From Bacteroidia bacterium (GTDB taxonomy: Bacteria > Bacteroidota > Bacteroidia > NS11-12g > UBA9320), in assembly GCA_018402155.1 (NCBI GenBank), contig JAGYJG010000001.1, positions 226,831-290,830 on the forward strand: a DNA stretch of 64,000 bases. The letters run 5' to 3'. Every line of letters begins with the position of its first letter. Positions within the stretch are counted from its first letter, which is position 1. Under the pieces are notes generated by a model that searched no databases, was not told where the DNA came from, and worked only from the letters and a program-made list of their open reading frames with translations. Below are positions 36,325-45,558 of this stretch, piece after piece. Both the position numbers and the translations under genes were made by a program.

Positions 36325-37971
36325 ATGAATATAGCACTTGCTCAACTCAATTATGTCATCGGTGATATAGAAGGAAATACTTCAAAAATTCTAACCCAAA
36401 TTGCTAAAGCAAAGCAACAAGAGGTTGATATTGTGGTATTCTCTGAGTTGGCAGTCTGCGGCTACCCACCCAAAGATTTACTTGACTATCCTAGCTTTAT
36501 AGATCGCTGTGAAACAAGCTTAGAAATTATACGACAAAATACTGAGGGCATAGCGGTGTTGGTAGGTAGTCCATCTTGGAGTGGTTTGACAAAGGGCAAA
36601 AAACTATACAACTCTGCTTATTTTTTTGCAAACCGAACATTGCTGCGTAGAATAGATAAAACTCTGCTCCCTACCTACGATATTTTTGATGAGTATCGCT
36701 ACTTTGAACCCAATGAAGTATTTGAGTGTGTCGAATATATGGGCGAAAAAATTGCAGTAACCATTTGCGAAGACCTATGGAATATTGATGATGAAAAACT
36801 GTACAAAGTGACTCCAATGGATGAGCTGTATCGTCAAAAACCTAGCGTGATGATCAATCTGAGTGGCTCACCATACAGCTATAATCACGTAGAAAAACGG
36901 CGAACACGCATGCAGCTCAATGCCAAAACATACGGTATACCTTTATTTTATGTAAACCAAGTGGGGGGCAATACTGATATATTATTTGACGGCGGGTCAA
37001 TGTTCATAAACAGAGTAGGACAAATAGTTGAAGAATGTGCGTTTTACGAAGAAGATTTTAAAGTAATAACATGGGATAGTAAGTGTATATATAAAGATAA
37101 CCATCAAGACTATTACGACTATGATATTGGACTTATACACGATGCGCTAGTAATGGGCGTTCGCGATTATTTTACAAAAATCGGTTTTAAAAATGCAGTA
37201 ATAGGCAGTAGTGGTGGCATAGATAGTGCTGTGGTACATGCTATAGCAGCAGAAGCTTTAGGCGCACAAAATGTGAAAGCCATTACCATGCCTAGTCAAT
37301 ACAGCAGTACTGGCTCTATTGAAGATGCCAAAAAACTTGCAGATAATCTGGGTTCTCCATTTAGTATAATTCCGATAAAAGAGGTGTTTGATACATTTAG
37401 TGAAACACTAGCTGCCGAGTTTGCCGGGACAGAGTCCAATGTGACTGAGGAAAATTTACAGGCAAGAAGTAGAGGTGTCATCCTAATGGCATACAGCAAT
37501 AAGTTTGGTAATATGGTGCTTAATACTAGTAACAAAAGCGAAAGCGCTGTGGGCTACACTACATTATATGGGGATATGTGTGGGGGACTTTCTGTCATAG
37601 GAGATTTGTACAAAGAGCAAGTATACGAGCTAGCCCGATTTATAAATAGGTACGGAGAGGTGATACCCTTTGAGATAATAAATAAAGAGCCTAGTGCCGA
37701 GCTTCGTCCAAATCAAAAAGATAGCGATAGTTTGCCGCCCTATCCTATTTTGGATAAAATACTTTTTTACTACATTGAAGAAAAAAAAGGTTGGCGAGAG
37801 ATCGTAGCGATGAAAATAGAAGGAGTAGACGAAATGTTGGTACGAAAAATAATACAGCTCGTAGACCGCAATGAATATAAACGTTTTCAGGCTAGTCCTA
37901 CATTGCGCATTAGCCACAAAGCTTTTGGCACGGGTAGGCGTATGCCTATTGTTGCTAGGTATAACCATTAA
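36325..37971 (+). CDS. nadE: Glutamine-hydrolysing NAD+ synthetase
   Basis: NadE makes NAD+ from nicotinate adenine dinucleotide, with ammonia from glutamine. The 548-residue protein has an N-terminal nitrilase-type glutaminase domain with the Glu41-Lys112-Cys148 triad. A C-terminal synthetase domain carries the ATP-binding P-loop SGGIDS (296-301) and the TSNKSE motif. The length is that of the two-domain form. It follows the PorT-like gene by 21 bp; a nadE-gldB neighbourhood is known from flavobacteria. Confidence 0.97.
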   Translation: MNIALAQLNYVIGDIEGNTSKILTQIAKAKQQEVDIVVFSELAVCGYPPKDLLDYPSFIDRCETSLEIIRQNTEGIAVLVGSPSWSGLTKGKKLYNSAYFFANRTLLRRIDKTLLPTYDIFDEYRYFEPNEVFECVEYMGEKIAVTICEDLWNIDDEKLYKVTPMDELYRQKPSVMINLSGSPYSYNHVEKRRTRMQLNAKTYGIPLFYVNQVGGNTDILFDGGSMFINRVGQIVEECAFYEEDFKVITWDSKCIYKDNHQDYYDYDIGLIHDALVMGVRDYFTKIGFKNAVIGSSGGIDSAVVHAIAAEALGAQNVKAITMPSQYSSTGSIEDAKKLADNLGSPFSIIPIKEVFDTFSETLAAEFAGTESNVTEENLQARSRGVILMAYSNKFGNMVLNTSNKSESAVGYTTLYGDMCGGLSVIGDLYKEQVYELARFINRYGEVIPFEIINKEPSAELRPNQKDSDSLPPYPILDKILFYYIEEKKGWREIVAMKIEGVDEMLVRKIIQLVDRNEYKRFQASPTLRISHKAFGTGRRMPIVARYNH

Positions 37972-38047
37972 TAGCTGTGAGCCATCAAGGCAAACCTTTC
38001 ATCTATTATTTCAATAAAATATACAAGAATACTCGTACTTTCGAAGT

Positions 38048-40141
38048 ATGCGTATGTATTTAACCATTTCACTTGTGGTAGGGTTCTTTTGGCTCTCTAC
38101 AGCCCAAAGTCAAATGTCTTCAGCTTCCCGCCAAGCGATTCTTCTTTCATCAAAACCAACAGTGGCTTTAGTAGCCAAAGTGAATGTAGATTTTGACGCT
38201 AGTCATTGGGACAGCACAGAGATAAAAATAGGTGCACAAATAGGCAAAATAGTGACACTACGGGTATCGAAAAATGCGCTACATTTACTAGATCATACTG
38301 CAGGTTTTGATTACCTAGAGCTAGCACAACCCATCGCTCCAAACTTGAAGCGTGTAGTGCCCGATATACGAGCTGATAGTGTGCACGCTGGTTTCGGACT
38401 GGAATCCTCGTACACAGGTAAAGACGTAATTATAGGTGTCACCGACTGGGGTTTTGACTACACTCACCCTATGTTTTATGACACAGCTCTGCAGCATACC
38501 CGTATACTTGCGGCTTGGGATCAGTTTAAGAAAAGTGGCCCTGCACCCAAAGGATACGACTACGGCACAGAATACCTTGGCGAGGCAGAACTTTTGGCAG
38601 CTCAGAGCGATACCTCAAATATATATGGCAATGCATACCACGGAAGCCATGTAGCTGGCATAGCCGGGGGTAGCGGTGGGGGAACAGACCACAGAGGATT
38701 AGCCTATGAAGCCGATTTTCTGTTTGTCACTTTTTTGGTAGATGAGGCTGCGGTCATCGACGCCTTTCACTGGATGAAAACTAAAGCTGATGCGGCTCAA
38801 AAGCGCTTGGTGATCAACATGAGTTGGGGATTATATAACCTCGGACCGCTAGACGGTACTTCGCTTGTGAGCCAGGCAATAGACGAGCTTAGTACACAAG
38901 GAGTTATTTTCGTTACCTCGGCGGGAAACAATGGAGATGCTCCATTTCACTTGAAACACACCTTTGAAGAGGATACCATACGCTCAAAAATAGATTTTTG
39001 GCGAGGTGCTAATCCAAACAGGTATGGGCAAAGTGTCTCTGCTTGGGGAGAAATAAAAAAGCCTTTTGCTACGAGTATAGAGGTGTATGATGCAAAACAA
39101 AATAAGGTGGCAGAATCACCTATTTATAAGAGTATTGGGAGTCTTACTGCAGATACATTTTTTACTGTTGCCACGGATACTGTTTTTTATAAAGTAGCAC
39201 TAGATGGTGAGCATCCGTTAAATGATAAACCAACTATACGGCTGAGAGTACGCAATGAAAATACCAACCTACACATAGTACTAAAGGCATACGCTGCCTC
39301 TGGTACGGTGCATTTTTATAATGTGGCAGACCTTACGACAGATGTAGGTAATTGGGGAATGCCATTTGTAGCTTGGAAAAATGGTTGGAAAGAAGGTGAT
39401 AATAGCTATGGCTTGGGTGAGCCAGCTAGCACGCGATCCGTCATTACAGTGGCGGCACATCAAAGTGAAATAAGCATCAATGGAGAAATCCGCGGTGGCG
39501 GTTTTAAAGCTAATTTTTCTAGCCTAGGCCCTACGATAGATGAGCGCGAAAAACCCGATGTATCAGCCCCAGGAGTGGGTGTAATGAGCAGCATTTCTTC
39601 ATTTACAGATGCTAATGTATCTGTCGATCAAAGTATTGTTTTTAAAGGTAAAAATTATCCTTTTTCTAGGCTGTCTGGTACCAGTATGAGTAGTCCAGCT
39701 ACTGCAGGTGTGGTAGCTCTTATGATGCAAGCCAATCCTCAATTGTGGTACGATGAGGCCAAAGATATATTATGTGCTACGGCCCGTCAAGATACACATA
39801 CCGGCGACCTAGCTGAAGGAGGAGATACTCAGTGGGGCTGGGGCAAGGTAAATGCACTAGCAGCTGTAGTGCGTAGCGAGGCCAAATATGCTGGGGTAAA
39901 ACATTTTGAAACTGCAAACAGGCCTATACTTATTTTTCCAAACCCTGCTAAAAATGTACTACATATAGCCGCTGATAAGGAGTATAAGGTGAGAGTATAT
40001 ACTTTAGATGGCAAAGAGTTGTTGATTGGAAACGTTAGTAATTTGATAAGTTTAGATATAAGCTCGTTACAAAATGGGCTTTACATACTGCATTTTGAGA
40101 ATGGGTTTTTACCTGCTCAGTTATTTTCAATTGATCGTTAG
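38048..40141 (+). CDS. Secreted subtilisin-family serine protease with T9SS sorting domain
   Basis: The 697-residue S8 peptidase has a signal peptide ending near residue 20 (STAQ). It has the catalytic triad Asp133 (GVTDWGFD), His201 (HGSHVAG) and Ser546 (SGTSMSSP), with oxyanion Asn294 in SAGNNG. A beta insertion of about 150 residues separates the His and Ser parts, as in the Bacteroidota group of cell-surface subtilases. The C-terminal 75 residues are a T9SS type A domain (ILIFPNPAKNVLHI, VRVYTLDGKELL, NGLYILHF). A -7-like TACTTTCG (38036-38043) lies just before the start. A strong terminator follows. It is an extracellular protein-degrading enzyme. Confidence 0.95.
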   Translation: MRMYLTISLVVGFFWLSTAQSQMSSASRQAILLSSKPTVALVAKVNVDFDASHWDSTEIKIGAQIGKIVTLRVSKNALHLLDHTAGFDYLELAQPIAPNLKRVVPDIRADSVHAGFGLESSYTGKDVIIGVTDWGFDYTHPMFYDTALQHTRILAAWDQFKKSGPAPKGYDYGTEYLGEAELLAAQSDTSNIYGNAYHGSHVAGIAGGSGGGTDHRGLAYEADFLFVTFLVDEAAVIDAFHWMKTKADAAQKRLVINMSWGLYNLGPLDGTSLVSQAIDELSTQGVIFVTSAGNNGDAPFHLKHTFEEDTIRSKIDFWRGANPNRYGQSVSAWGEIKKPFATSIEVYDAKQNKVAESPIYKSIGSLTADTFFTVATDTVFYKVALDGEHPLNDKPTIRLRVRNENTNLHIVLKAYAASGTVHFYNVADLTTDVGNWGMPFVAWKNGWKEGDNSYGLGEPASTRSVITVAAHQSEISINGEIRGGGFKANFSSLGPTIDEREKPDVSAPGVGVMSSISSFTDANVSVDQSIVFKGKNYPFSRLSGTSMSSPATAGVVALMMQANPQLWYDEAKDILCATARQDTHTGDLAEGGDTQWGWGKVNALAAVVRSEAKYAGVKHFETANRPILIFPNPAKNVLHIAADKEYKVRVYTLDGKELLIGNVSNLISLDISSLQNGLYILHFENGFLPAQLFSIDR

Positions 40142-40182
40142 GATACAAAAGCGGTTCAAAAGAGAATACAATGTTTCAAAGA

Positions 40183-40226
40183 AAAACGCACGTTAAATTT
40201 TCCGGAAGAAGTTTAACGTGCGTTTT
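40183..40226. terminator. Bidirectional intrinsic terminator between convergent genes
   Basis: AAAACGCACGTTAAA (40183-40197) and TTTAACGTGCGTTTT (40212-40226) form a perfect 15-bp stem around a 14-base loop. The A- and T-flanks allow it to stop both the subtilase transcript (plus) and the CsgG-like gene's transcript (minus). Confidence 0.88.
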
Positions 40227-40251
40227 ATGTTTAAATTTGTGCTAGTCTTAT

Positions 40252-41346
40252 TTACTTCCTTACATTAAATCCGAAAGAAAAGCCGTAGCGTGTACTCGTT
40301 TTACTTGGAATGACGAATACATTTATCGGTATATTTAGTTTTCCACTTTTTAGCGAGTAGCCTGCTGCAAGCACTACGTAGCTTTTTAGTGCAACAGTTC
40401 CTCTGCTATCCATTACCTTTTTGCTGTCAAGTTTGCTTAGGTCTTCGGCCATATTGGTGATATCTATATCTTCGCTGCGCACCCATTGTTCGTTAATACT
40501 GTAAGCCGTTGTTTCTCTTGAAATATTTATGGATGGACCTATGGCAAATTCTAGTCCGTTCTTGTTGTTTCTGATGCCATTCATTACAGTAAAACTCGGT
40601 ACAAATAAACCTTGATCTAGGCCGCTTACCATTGGGATAAACTCAAAAAGTGCTTGCCATTTTCCTTCATTCAGGTATTGCTTTTCAAACTGGTAGCCCA
40701 TTTGAAAAAATGCGGGATAGCCATCATATCCACCTTTAGATCGGGGCGCACTAAGCGTTTTTCCCATTTCCCCGGTAAAAAAAGTATACCCCATTCGTGG
40801 CCCAGCTAAGCTTAAGGTTTGGTAGTATGGATTGTTTACTGCGCTCTCGTAGCTCTCTCTATTACTCAGGCTATTTACAATAAGGTCATCATTGGGAAGC
40901 CCCAATAGCTCATTTACACAGATGCTTATCATGGTGTTTACTTTTTCAGGAATATTCAAAAACTCCCGAACTACTTCTTTTTTCATAGTATTCCCAGCTA
41001 AGTCTATCATCCTAAGACGAATAAAAAGTGCATCTCCTAGCAGGTCTGCACTTCCACTCATCACATAGTCTACACCTAGTGTTTTTCCCGCTTCTTTTAG
41101 GCAGGTTTTGCTATAACAAGAAGCATTGTTTATTTCAGCTTTCTTTAGCATTTCTGCTATTTCGTAGCGGTCTATCATTTCATACTGCTCGTGTTTGCTT
41201 ATTTCTATGCGCAGCAGCTCGGTGAGTTGTGCCTTATCTAGTTGTGCGCCTATAGCATCAAAACTGATTACGGCTAATTTTGGATTTTGTGCCAAAAGTA
41301 GCTGAGCTAAAGTGGCAAATGCGATGGTTAAAAATGTTTTTTTCAT
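40252..41346 (-). CDS. Secreted CsgG/TolB-like N-terminal domain protein with barrel-like C-terminus
   Basis: The 364-residue protein has a signal peptide ending at LLLAQ. Residues about 22-155 resemble the CsgG/LpoB/TolB-N fold found in curli-pore and penicillin-binding-protein activator proteins: LAVISFDAIGAQ, EMIDRYEIAEMLKKAE, CYSKTCLKEAGKTLGVDYVMSG, ALFIRLRMIDL. Two cysteines near residue 77 could form a disulfide. The C-terminal half (about 180-364) has alternating aromatic strands (MGYTFFTG, YPAFFQMGYQFEKQY, GLEFAIGPSINIS, YVVLAAGYSLKSG) and ends YGFSFGFNVRK, like an outer-membrane barrel. I do not know its function. It is monocistronic. Confidence 0.7.
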   Translation of the reverse strand: MKKTFLTIAFATLAQLLLAQNPKLAVISFDAIGAQLDKAQLTELLRIEISKHEQYEMIDRYEIAEMLKKAEINNASCYSKTCLKEAGKTLGVDYVMSGSADLLGDALFIRLRMIDLAGNTMKKEVVREFLNIPEKVNTMISICVNELLGLPNDDLIVNSLSNRESYESAVNNPYYQTLSLAGPRMGYTFFTGEMGKTLSAPRSKGGYDGYPAFFQMGYQFEKQYLNEGKWQALFEFIPMVSGLDQGLFVPSFTVMNGIRNNKNGLEFAIGPSINISRETTAYSINEQWVRSEDIDITNMAEDLSKLDSKKVMDSRGTVALKSYVVLAAGYSLKSGKLNIPINVFVIPSKTSTRYGFSFGFNVRK

Positions 41347-41649
41347 GATGTTTGTTTATGTTTAGTTCTAATAAATTGTGATTTGTAGGTTCCAGTAATA
41401 AGTGCAAGAGATAAATTGTGCGCTATGCTTCATTGTTTTTTTTTATACTTCAAAGGTGCGGAGGTAAGTCAATTATTGATAATCGAATTTTATAGTAAGT
41501 TTATTTAAAAAGCATTTATTAAGTTAAATATGAGATTATTAATTAAATGAAATATAAAATACAATAAAATGCACTATAAAATAGTAAATAAAATTTATTT
41601 ATACATAATTATTATGTAATTTAAATATATTTTTGCAAAAAACAATAAA
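41347..41649. other. AT-rich intergenic region with -7 element for the HTH gene
   Basis: The right half of this divergent spacer (about 41490-41640) is almost pure A+T. A perfect TAnnTTTG (TATTTTTG, 41628-41635) ends 14 bp before the HTH gene start; no TTG box is visible upstream. The A/T tracts could be bent DNA or an UP-like element. Confidence 0.4.
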
Positions 41650-42633
41650 ATGAGTCAAAATATATTAATACAGCAATGCAAAGAGCGGATAGGAGCCAAA
41701 AATTTGGCTTTAGAGTTGGCAGAGTTACTCGGAGTAAATCCCGATGCCGCATATCGACGCATGCGTGGCGATACTGCTCTTACTTTTGATGAAATTCAAA
41801 AAATTTGTACACGATTTAATATTTCATTTGATTCGGTGATAAACTATCAAGGTAGATTGGTGCCATTTCAGTTTAATGCAATGTTCCGAGACAAGTTTAG
41901 TATTATAAACTACCTCATGGGTATTGAGCAAGAGTTACTAATGCTATCTAAAATGGGTACTACCGATGCGCGCATTGTTATGACAGCGATGGATTTGCCT
42001 TACTTTAGGCAGTTTGGCTTTAAAAGTTTGAGCAGATTCAAACTATTTTTTTGGCAGCGAAGCGTACTTAATTTGCCTGATTTTTCTACGAAAAAATATG
42101 ACGCCAACGAGAGCCTAGGAGAGTACGAGGATATAACGGATCGAATTTACGAAAATTATCACGGTGTGCCAAGTGTAGAAATTTGGGCGCCAGAAACACT
42201 AGATAGCACCATAAAACAGATTCAGTATTATCTAGAATCCGGGCTTTTTGTTGATAAACAAAGTGCTGTGCAAATATGCGACGATGTAGAATCCCTGCTC
42301 ACCAAGCTAGAAAGAGAGGCTCAAATAGGGCGTAAATTCATTCAAACTTCTAAGGGTTCTATTGCAAGCACTTTTGAAATGTATCAAAGTGATGTGTTTC
42401 TTAGCAATAACTGTATACAGGCTTTCAAAGATGGTAAAACATATACCTATGTAAGTTTTAATTCATTCAACTCCCTGATGTCTTTTAGTCCTCATTTTTC
42501 TGATGAATGTAATCGATGGATTGAACAAATTCGCCTGAAATCTATTCTGCTCAGCGAAGTTTCTGAAAAATTGCGCTATCAGTTTTTTAAACGACTGAGA
42601 GAAAAACTGGCTCAACTCAGAGAAATGATTTGA
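41650..42633 (+). CDS. HTH transcriptional regulator, unknown signal
   Basis: The 327-residue protein has an N-terminal Xre/Cro-like helix-turn-helix (about residues 14-62: LALELAELLGVNPDAAYRRMRGD, followed by LTFDEIQKICTRFNIS). A C-terminal region of about 250 residues matches no ligand-binding domain I recognise. It is helix-rich and contains FWQRSVLNLPDF and YLESGLFVDKQSAVQICDD. Proteins of this plan are found in Bacteroidota as orphan regulators. It lies divergent from the CsgG-like gene across a very AT-rich spacer, which may be its own target. It ends 10 bp from the convergent YeaQ-like gene. Confidence 0.75.
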   Translation: MSQNILIQQCKERIGAKNLALELAELLGVNPDAAYRRMRGDTALTFDEIQKICTRFNISFDSVINYQGRLVPFQFNAMFRDKFSIINYLMGIEQELLMLSKMGTTDARIVMTAMDLPYFRQFGFKSLSRFKLFFWQRSVLNLPDFSTKKYDANESLGEYEDITDRIYENYHGVPSVEIWAPETLDSTIKQIQYYLESGLFVDKQSAVQICDDVESLLTKLEREAQIGRKFIQTSKGSIASTFEMYQSDVFLSNNCIQAFKDGKTYTYVSFNSFNSLMSFSPHFSDECNRWIEQIRLKSILLSEVSEKLRYQFFKRLREKLAQLREMI

Positions 42634-42643
42634 TAAAATAGTT

Positions 42644-42901
42644 TCATTTCTTTGTGAATCTTTTATAGTTGCGAACCAAAACGGTAGCTCCTAAAGCCGC
42701 TGCTATGAACTGACCCCAATAGCTAGTACTGTCAATATTAGTTGGTATATTAAATAACCAGCTGCCAATCCAACCACCAAGAACTCCCAAAATTACATTT
42801 GCTATTTGACCATATCCTTCTGTTTGATTGAATTTTCCAGTGAGCCATCCGACTATACCACCTATTATTAGTATGAGTATTATGCCAAAAATATTTGTCA
42901 T
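42644..42901 (-). CDS. GlsB/YeaQ/YmgE family small membrane protein
   Basis: This 85-residue, glycine-rich protein has about three membrane helices and the family motifs GIVGWLTGKF, ILGVLGGWIGSWLF and FIAAALGATVLV. The family (transglycosylase-associated protein) is often stress-induced, but its function is unknown. It is divergent from the oxyR-like gene, with a spacer of 90 bp, which may hint at oxidative-stress control. Confidence 0.88.
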   Translation of the reverse strand: MTNIFGIILILIIGGIVGWLTGKFNQTEGYGQIANVILGVLGGWIGSWLFNIPTNIDSTSYWGQFIAAALGATVLVRNYKRFTKK

Positions 42902-42978
42902 TTATCAAAGTTACTCTTTTTCGTCTCTAAAAAATAAAAAAGTATAGTAGAAATTATTTCTCTTGTCAAGTGCGGTGC

Positions 42979-42986
42979 TATATTTG
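42979..42986 (+). promoter_or_regulatory. -7 element of the first oxyR-like gene
   Basis: TATATTTG is a perfect TAnnTTTG match ending only 5 bp before the ATG. A transcript from here would have almost no 5' leader. The -33 region is TTT rather than TTG. Confidence 0.55.
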
Positions 42987-42991
42987 AGGCA

Positions 42992-43939
42992 ATGCTCAAT
43001 ATTTCACTTATTCAGGTGCAATACCTTATTGCTCTGGACGAACACCGTAATTTTTTAAGAGCGGCTGATGCTAGTTTTGTTACTCAGCCTACGCTTAGTA
43101 TGCAAATGAAAAAACTTGAAGAAGAGCTTGGTGTACTAATATTTGACCGCAGTAAGCAGCCAATTAAGCCAACGGCTATTGGCCAAAAAATCATAGAACA
43201 AGCTCGTGTAATTTTCAACGAAACAAAACAAATTGAAAATATTTTAAAGCAACATACAGGTTCAGTAAGTGGCTCGATTAATATTGGGGTATTGCCTACT
43301 ATAGCCAACTCTCTGGTTCCGAAACTTATCAGCCAAGTAAGTAAAAAATATCCAGAACTGAAACTCAATATTAAGGAAGCCCTTACAAGTGACATTGTTA
43401 TGGACCTACAAAACAACGATCTAGATGTAGGAATAGTAAGTACACCACTTCTAAATAACAGTTTGATAGAAAAAGAGCTCTACGTAGAGAAATTTAGAAT
43501 TTATGCGCACCCTGGTCATCCAGCCTACAACAAGCGTGCATGGAATGCTGCTGATCTACTTTCTGATAAACTATGGCTGCTGAGTGAGGGCAATTGTTTT
43601 AGAACGCAATCTATAAACCTATGTGCTATACCCGACGATAAACTCAATCATGTGGCACTAAACTATGAAAGTGGAAGTCTTCAAACTCTTAAAAAAGTTG
43701 TAGACTTAGAGGGCGGAGCTACTATTATGCCTGAATGGGAGGCTGCCGAGCTTGATGATTCTAGCGTAGATAATCTTCGAGCGTTTAAAGGAGATAATGC
43801 AGGAAGAGCAGTTGGCCTAATCTACACAAAGTTTTATGCCAAAGAAAATGTTATTGATCAATTGAATATAATGATAACTAATGCATTACCTAGATTCATT
43901 GCAGATAATAAAGACCTAGATATAGTTCAAGTTTTGTAG
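42992..43939 (+). CDS. OxyR-like LysR-type peroxide sensor (first copy)
   Basis: The 315-residue LysR-type regulator has the winged HTH at residues 1-65 (IQVQYLIALDEHRNFLRAAD, FVTQPTLSMQMKKLEEELG). The effector domain contains two cysteines, Cys202 in LSEGNCF and Cys211 in NLCAIP, nine residues apart. This is the same spacing as the redox pair Cys199/Cys208 of E. coli OxyR, so it should sense peroxide by disulfide formation. It is not adjacent to a peroxidase gene. A second copy at 58233-59171 is divergent from katG. A YeaQ-like gene lies divergently upstream. Confidence 0.9.
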   Translation: MLNISLIQVQYLIALDEHRNFLRAADASFVTQPTLSMQMKKLEEELGVLIFDRSKQPIKPTAIGQKIIEQARVIFNETKQIENILKQHTGSVSGSINIGVLPTIANSLVPKLISQVSKKYPELKLNIKEALTSDIVMDLQNNDLDVGIVSTPLLNNSLIEKELYVEKFRIYAHPGHPAYNKRAWNAADLLSDKLWLLSEGNCFRTQSINLCAIPDDKLNHVALNYESGSLQTLKKVVDLEGGATIMPEWEAAELDDSSVDNLRAFKGDNAGRAVGLIYTKFYAKENVIDQLNIMITNALPRFIADNKDLDIVQVL

Positions 43940-44179
43940 TTTGTCTTAGTTTTATTCACTTTTTCCAAAGTCTGCTAACTTCTAACTTACCATCACTTCC
44001 TGTAGATTTTTTTGTCATGTGGTTTTTAGAAATATTGGCTTGCAGAAATGAAATGTACTGAAAATAAAAATCTTTTTTGATTTAAAATTATTGATTTTAG
44101 GAACTCAATCTATCACTCAAACAGCTTAAATATTCTTGTTTTATATTTGACTGGAGCGTCTGTGCTGTTTTTTGTGTCA

Positions 44180-45502
44180 TTACGCCGCTGGAAGTATTTT
44201 GGCGTTTCGCAAGGTAAAATATCCACCTATACCACATATTAAAGATGCTACGAAAATTCCGATTTTTGCTTGTATTACATAGGTAGAACTTACAAATGCA
44301 AGATCAGTTATAAATAGTGACATAGTAAAACCTACACCTGCAAGCATCGCAACACCATATAGATGTTGCCAACTGACACCTTCCGGAAGAGATGCTAAAT
44401 TTAGTTTTACTAGTATTTTTGAAATGGAGACAATTCCGATAAACTTACCAAAAGTCAAGCCTAAAATTACCCCTAATCCGATAGTACTTGTTAAGTTTTC
44501 AAAAAAGTTACTTGAGAAAGTAATACCGGCATTAGCAAGTGCGAATATGGGCATTACCACAAATGCCACAAGGGGGTGCATTGCGTGCTCTAGACGCTGC
44601 AGAGGAGTCATAGCTGCTTTCGAATAAAGAAGTATTTTTTCTAGTATGTGGAGTTGGCTAGATGTTAGTAGCGTTACATCATTTGGTGCGCTTTGTTCAA
44701 AATCATTTGTAAGACTTTTCATTTTACTTACATATTTTTTGTCTTCAAGTTTTACGGAGGCTGGTATGGTAAGTGCTGCAAGTACCCCGGCAATAGTTGC
44801 GTGAATACCTGATAGTAAAAAGGCCATCCATAGTCCACCGATACCAATTATGCCATAAAAAATAGTATTGCGTACGCCCAAAAAATTGGCTGCTATAAGC
44901 ACACCTAGGAAACCACTAGCCACTAGCAGGCTGATGCTAGAAATATCTGAGGTGTAAAATAGTGCTATCACTATAACTGCGCCAAGGTCGTCGGCAATAG
45001 CCAGTGCAGTTAAAAATACTTTGAGCGATAATGGTATTCTGTCTCCTAGCAGGTAAAGGATACCCAAGGCAAAGGCAATGTCTGTAGCCATAGGTATGCC
45101 CCAGCCAGCCGACGCTGTACCGGTAAAGTTTAACAATAAGTAAAACAAGGCCGGAAATGCCATGCCACCAATACCAGCGGCTATAGGTAAAATCGCGTCT
45201 TTGGGTGTAGATAGTGATCCTGCCATTATTTCGCGCTTTAGTTCCAACCCTATTACAAAAAAGAATACAGACATTAGTCCGTCATTGATCCAGTGATGTA
45301 GAGATTTACTCACCAAAAAATCGCCAAAACCAATAGTAAAAGTATATTCCCAAAAAAGATGGTAAGCGTCTTTCAAAGGTGAATTTGCAAGGGAAAGTGC
45401 CACTATTGCTGAGGCAAATAATACTATGCCACTGGTCGTTGAGTTGCTAATAAATCTCTTTAATGGAATGAGCAAAAGCTTATCTATCGGTTCTATCTTC
45501 AC
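44180..45502 (-). CDS. nhaA: Na+/H+ antiporter NhaA
   Basis: NhaA exports Na+ in exchange for protons across the inner membrane, for pH and salt balance. The 440-residue protein has about 12 membrane helices, the pore aspartates in ALAIADDLGAVIVI, and the ATDIAFALGIL segment. An extra cytoplasmic loop (about 255-300) makes it longer than E. coli NhaA (388 aa), as in many environmental bacteria. The start codon is GTG. It has its own near-perfect promoter at 45529-45558. Confidence 0.96.
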   Translation of the reverse strand: MKIEPIDKLLLIPLKRFISNSTTSGIVLFASAIVALSLANSPLKDAYHLFWEYTFTIGFGDFLVSKSLHHWINDGLMSVFFFVIGLELKREIMAGSLSTPKDAILPIAAGIGGMAFPALFYLLLNFTGTASAGWGIPMATDIAFALGILYLLGDRIPLSLKVFLTALAIADDLGAVIVIALFYTSDISSISLLVASGFLGVLIAANFLGVRNTIFYGIIGIGGLWMAFLLSGIHATIAGVLAALTIPASVKLEDKKYVSKMKSLTNDFEQSAPNDVTLLTSSQLHILEKILLYSKAAMTPLQRLEHAMHPLVAFVVMPIFALANAGITFSSNFFENLTSTIGLGVILGLTFGKFIGIVSISKILVKLNLASLPEGVSWQHLYGVAMLAGVGFTMSLFITDLAFVSSTYVIQAKIGIFVASLICGIGGYFTLRNAKILPAA

Positions 45503-45528
45503 GCTTTTGGCACTCTTTTGATTTGCCT

Positions 45529-45558
45529 CAAAGTTATGGTTAGTTCTTGATTACACAA
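45529..45558 (-). promoter_or_regulatory. nhaA promoter (TTG-N19-TAACTTTG)
   Basis: On the minus strand a TTG (45556-45558) is followed after exactly 19 bases by TAACTTTG (45529-45536). This is the consensus housekeeping promoter of Bacteroidota. It predicts a start about 20 bases before the nhaA GTG. Confidence 0.75.
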
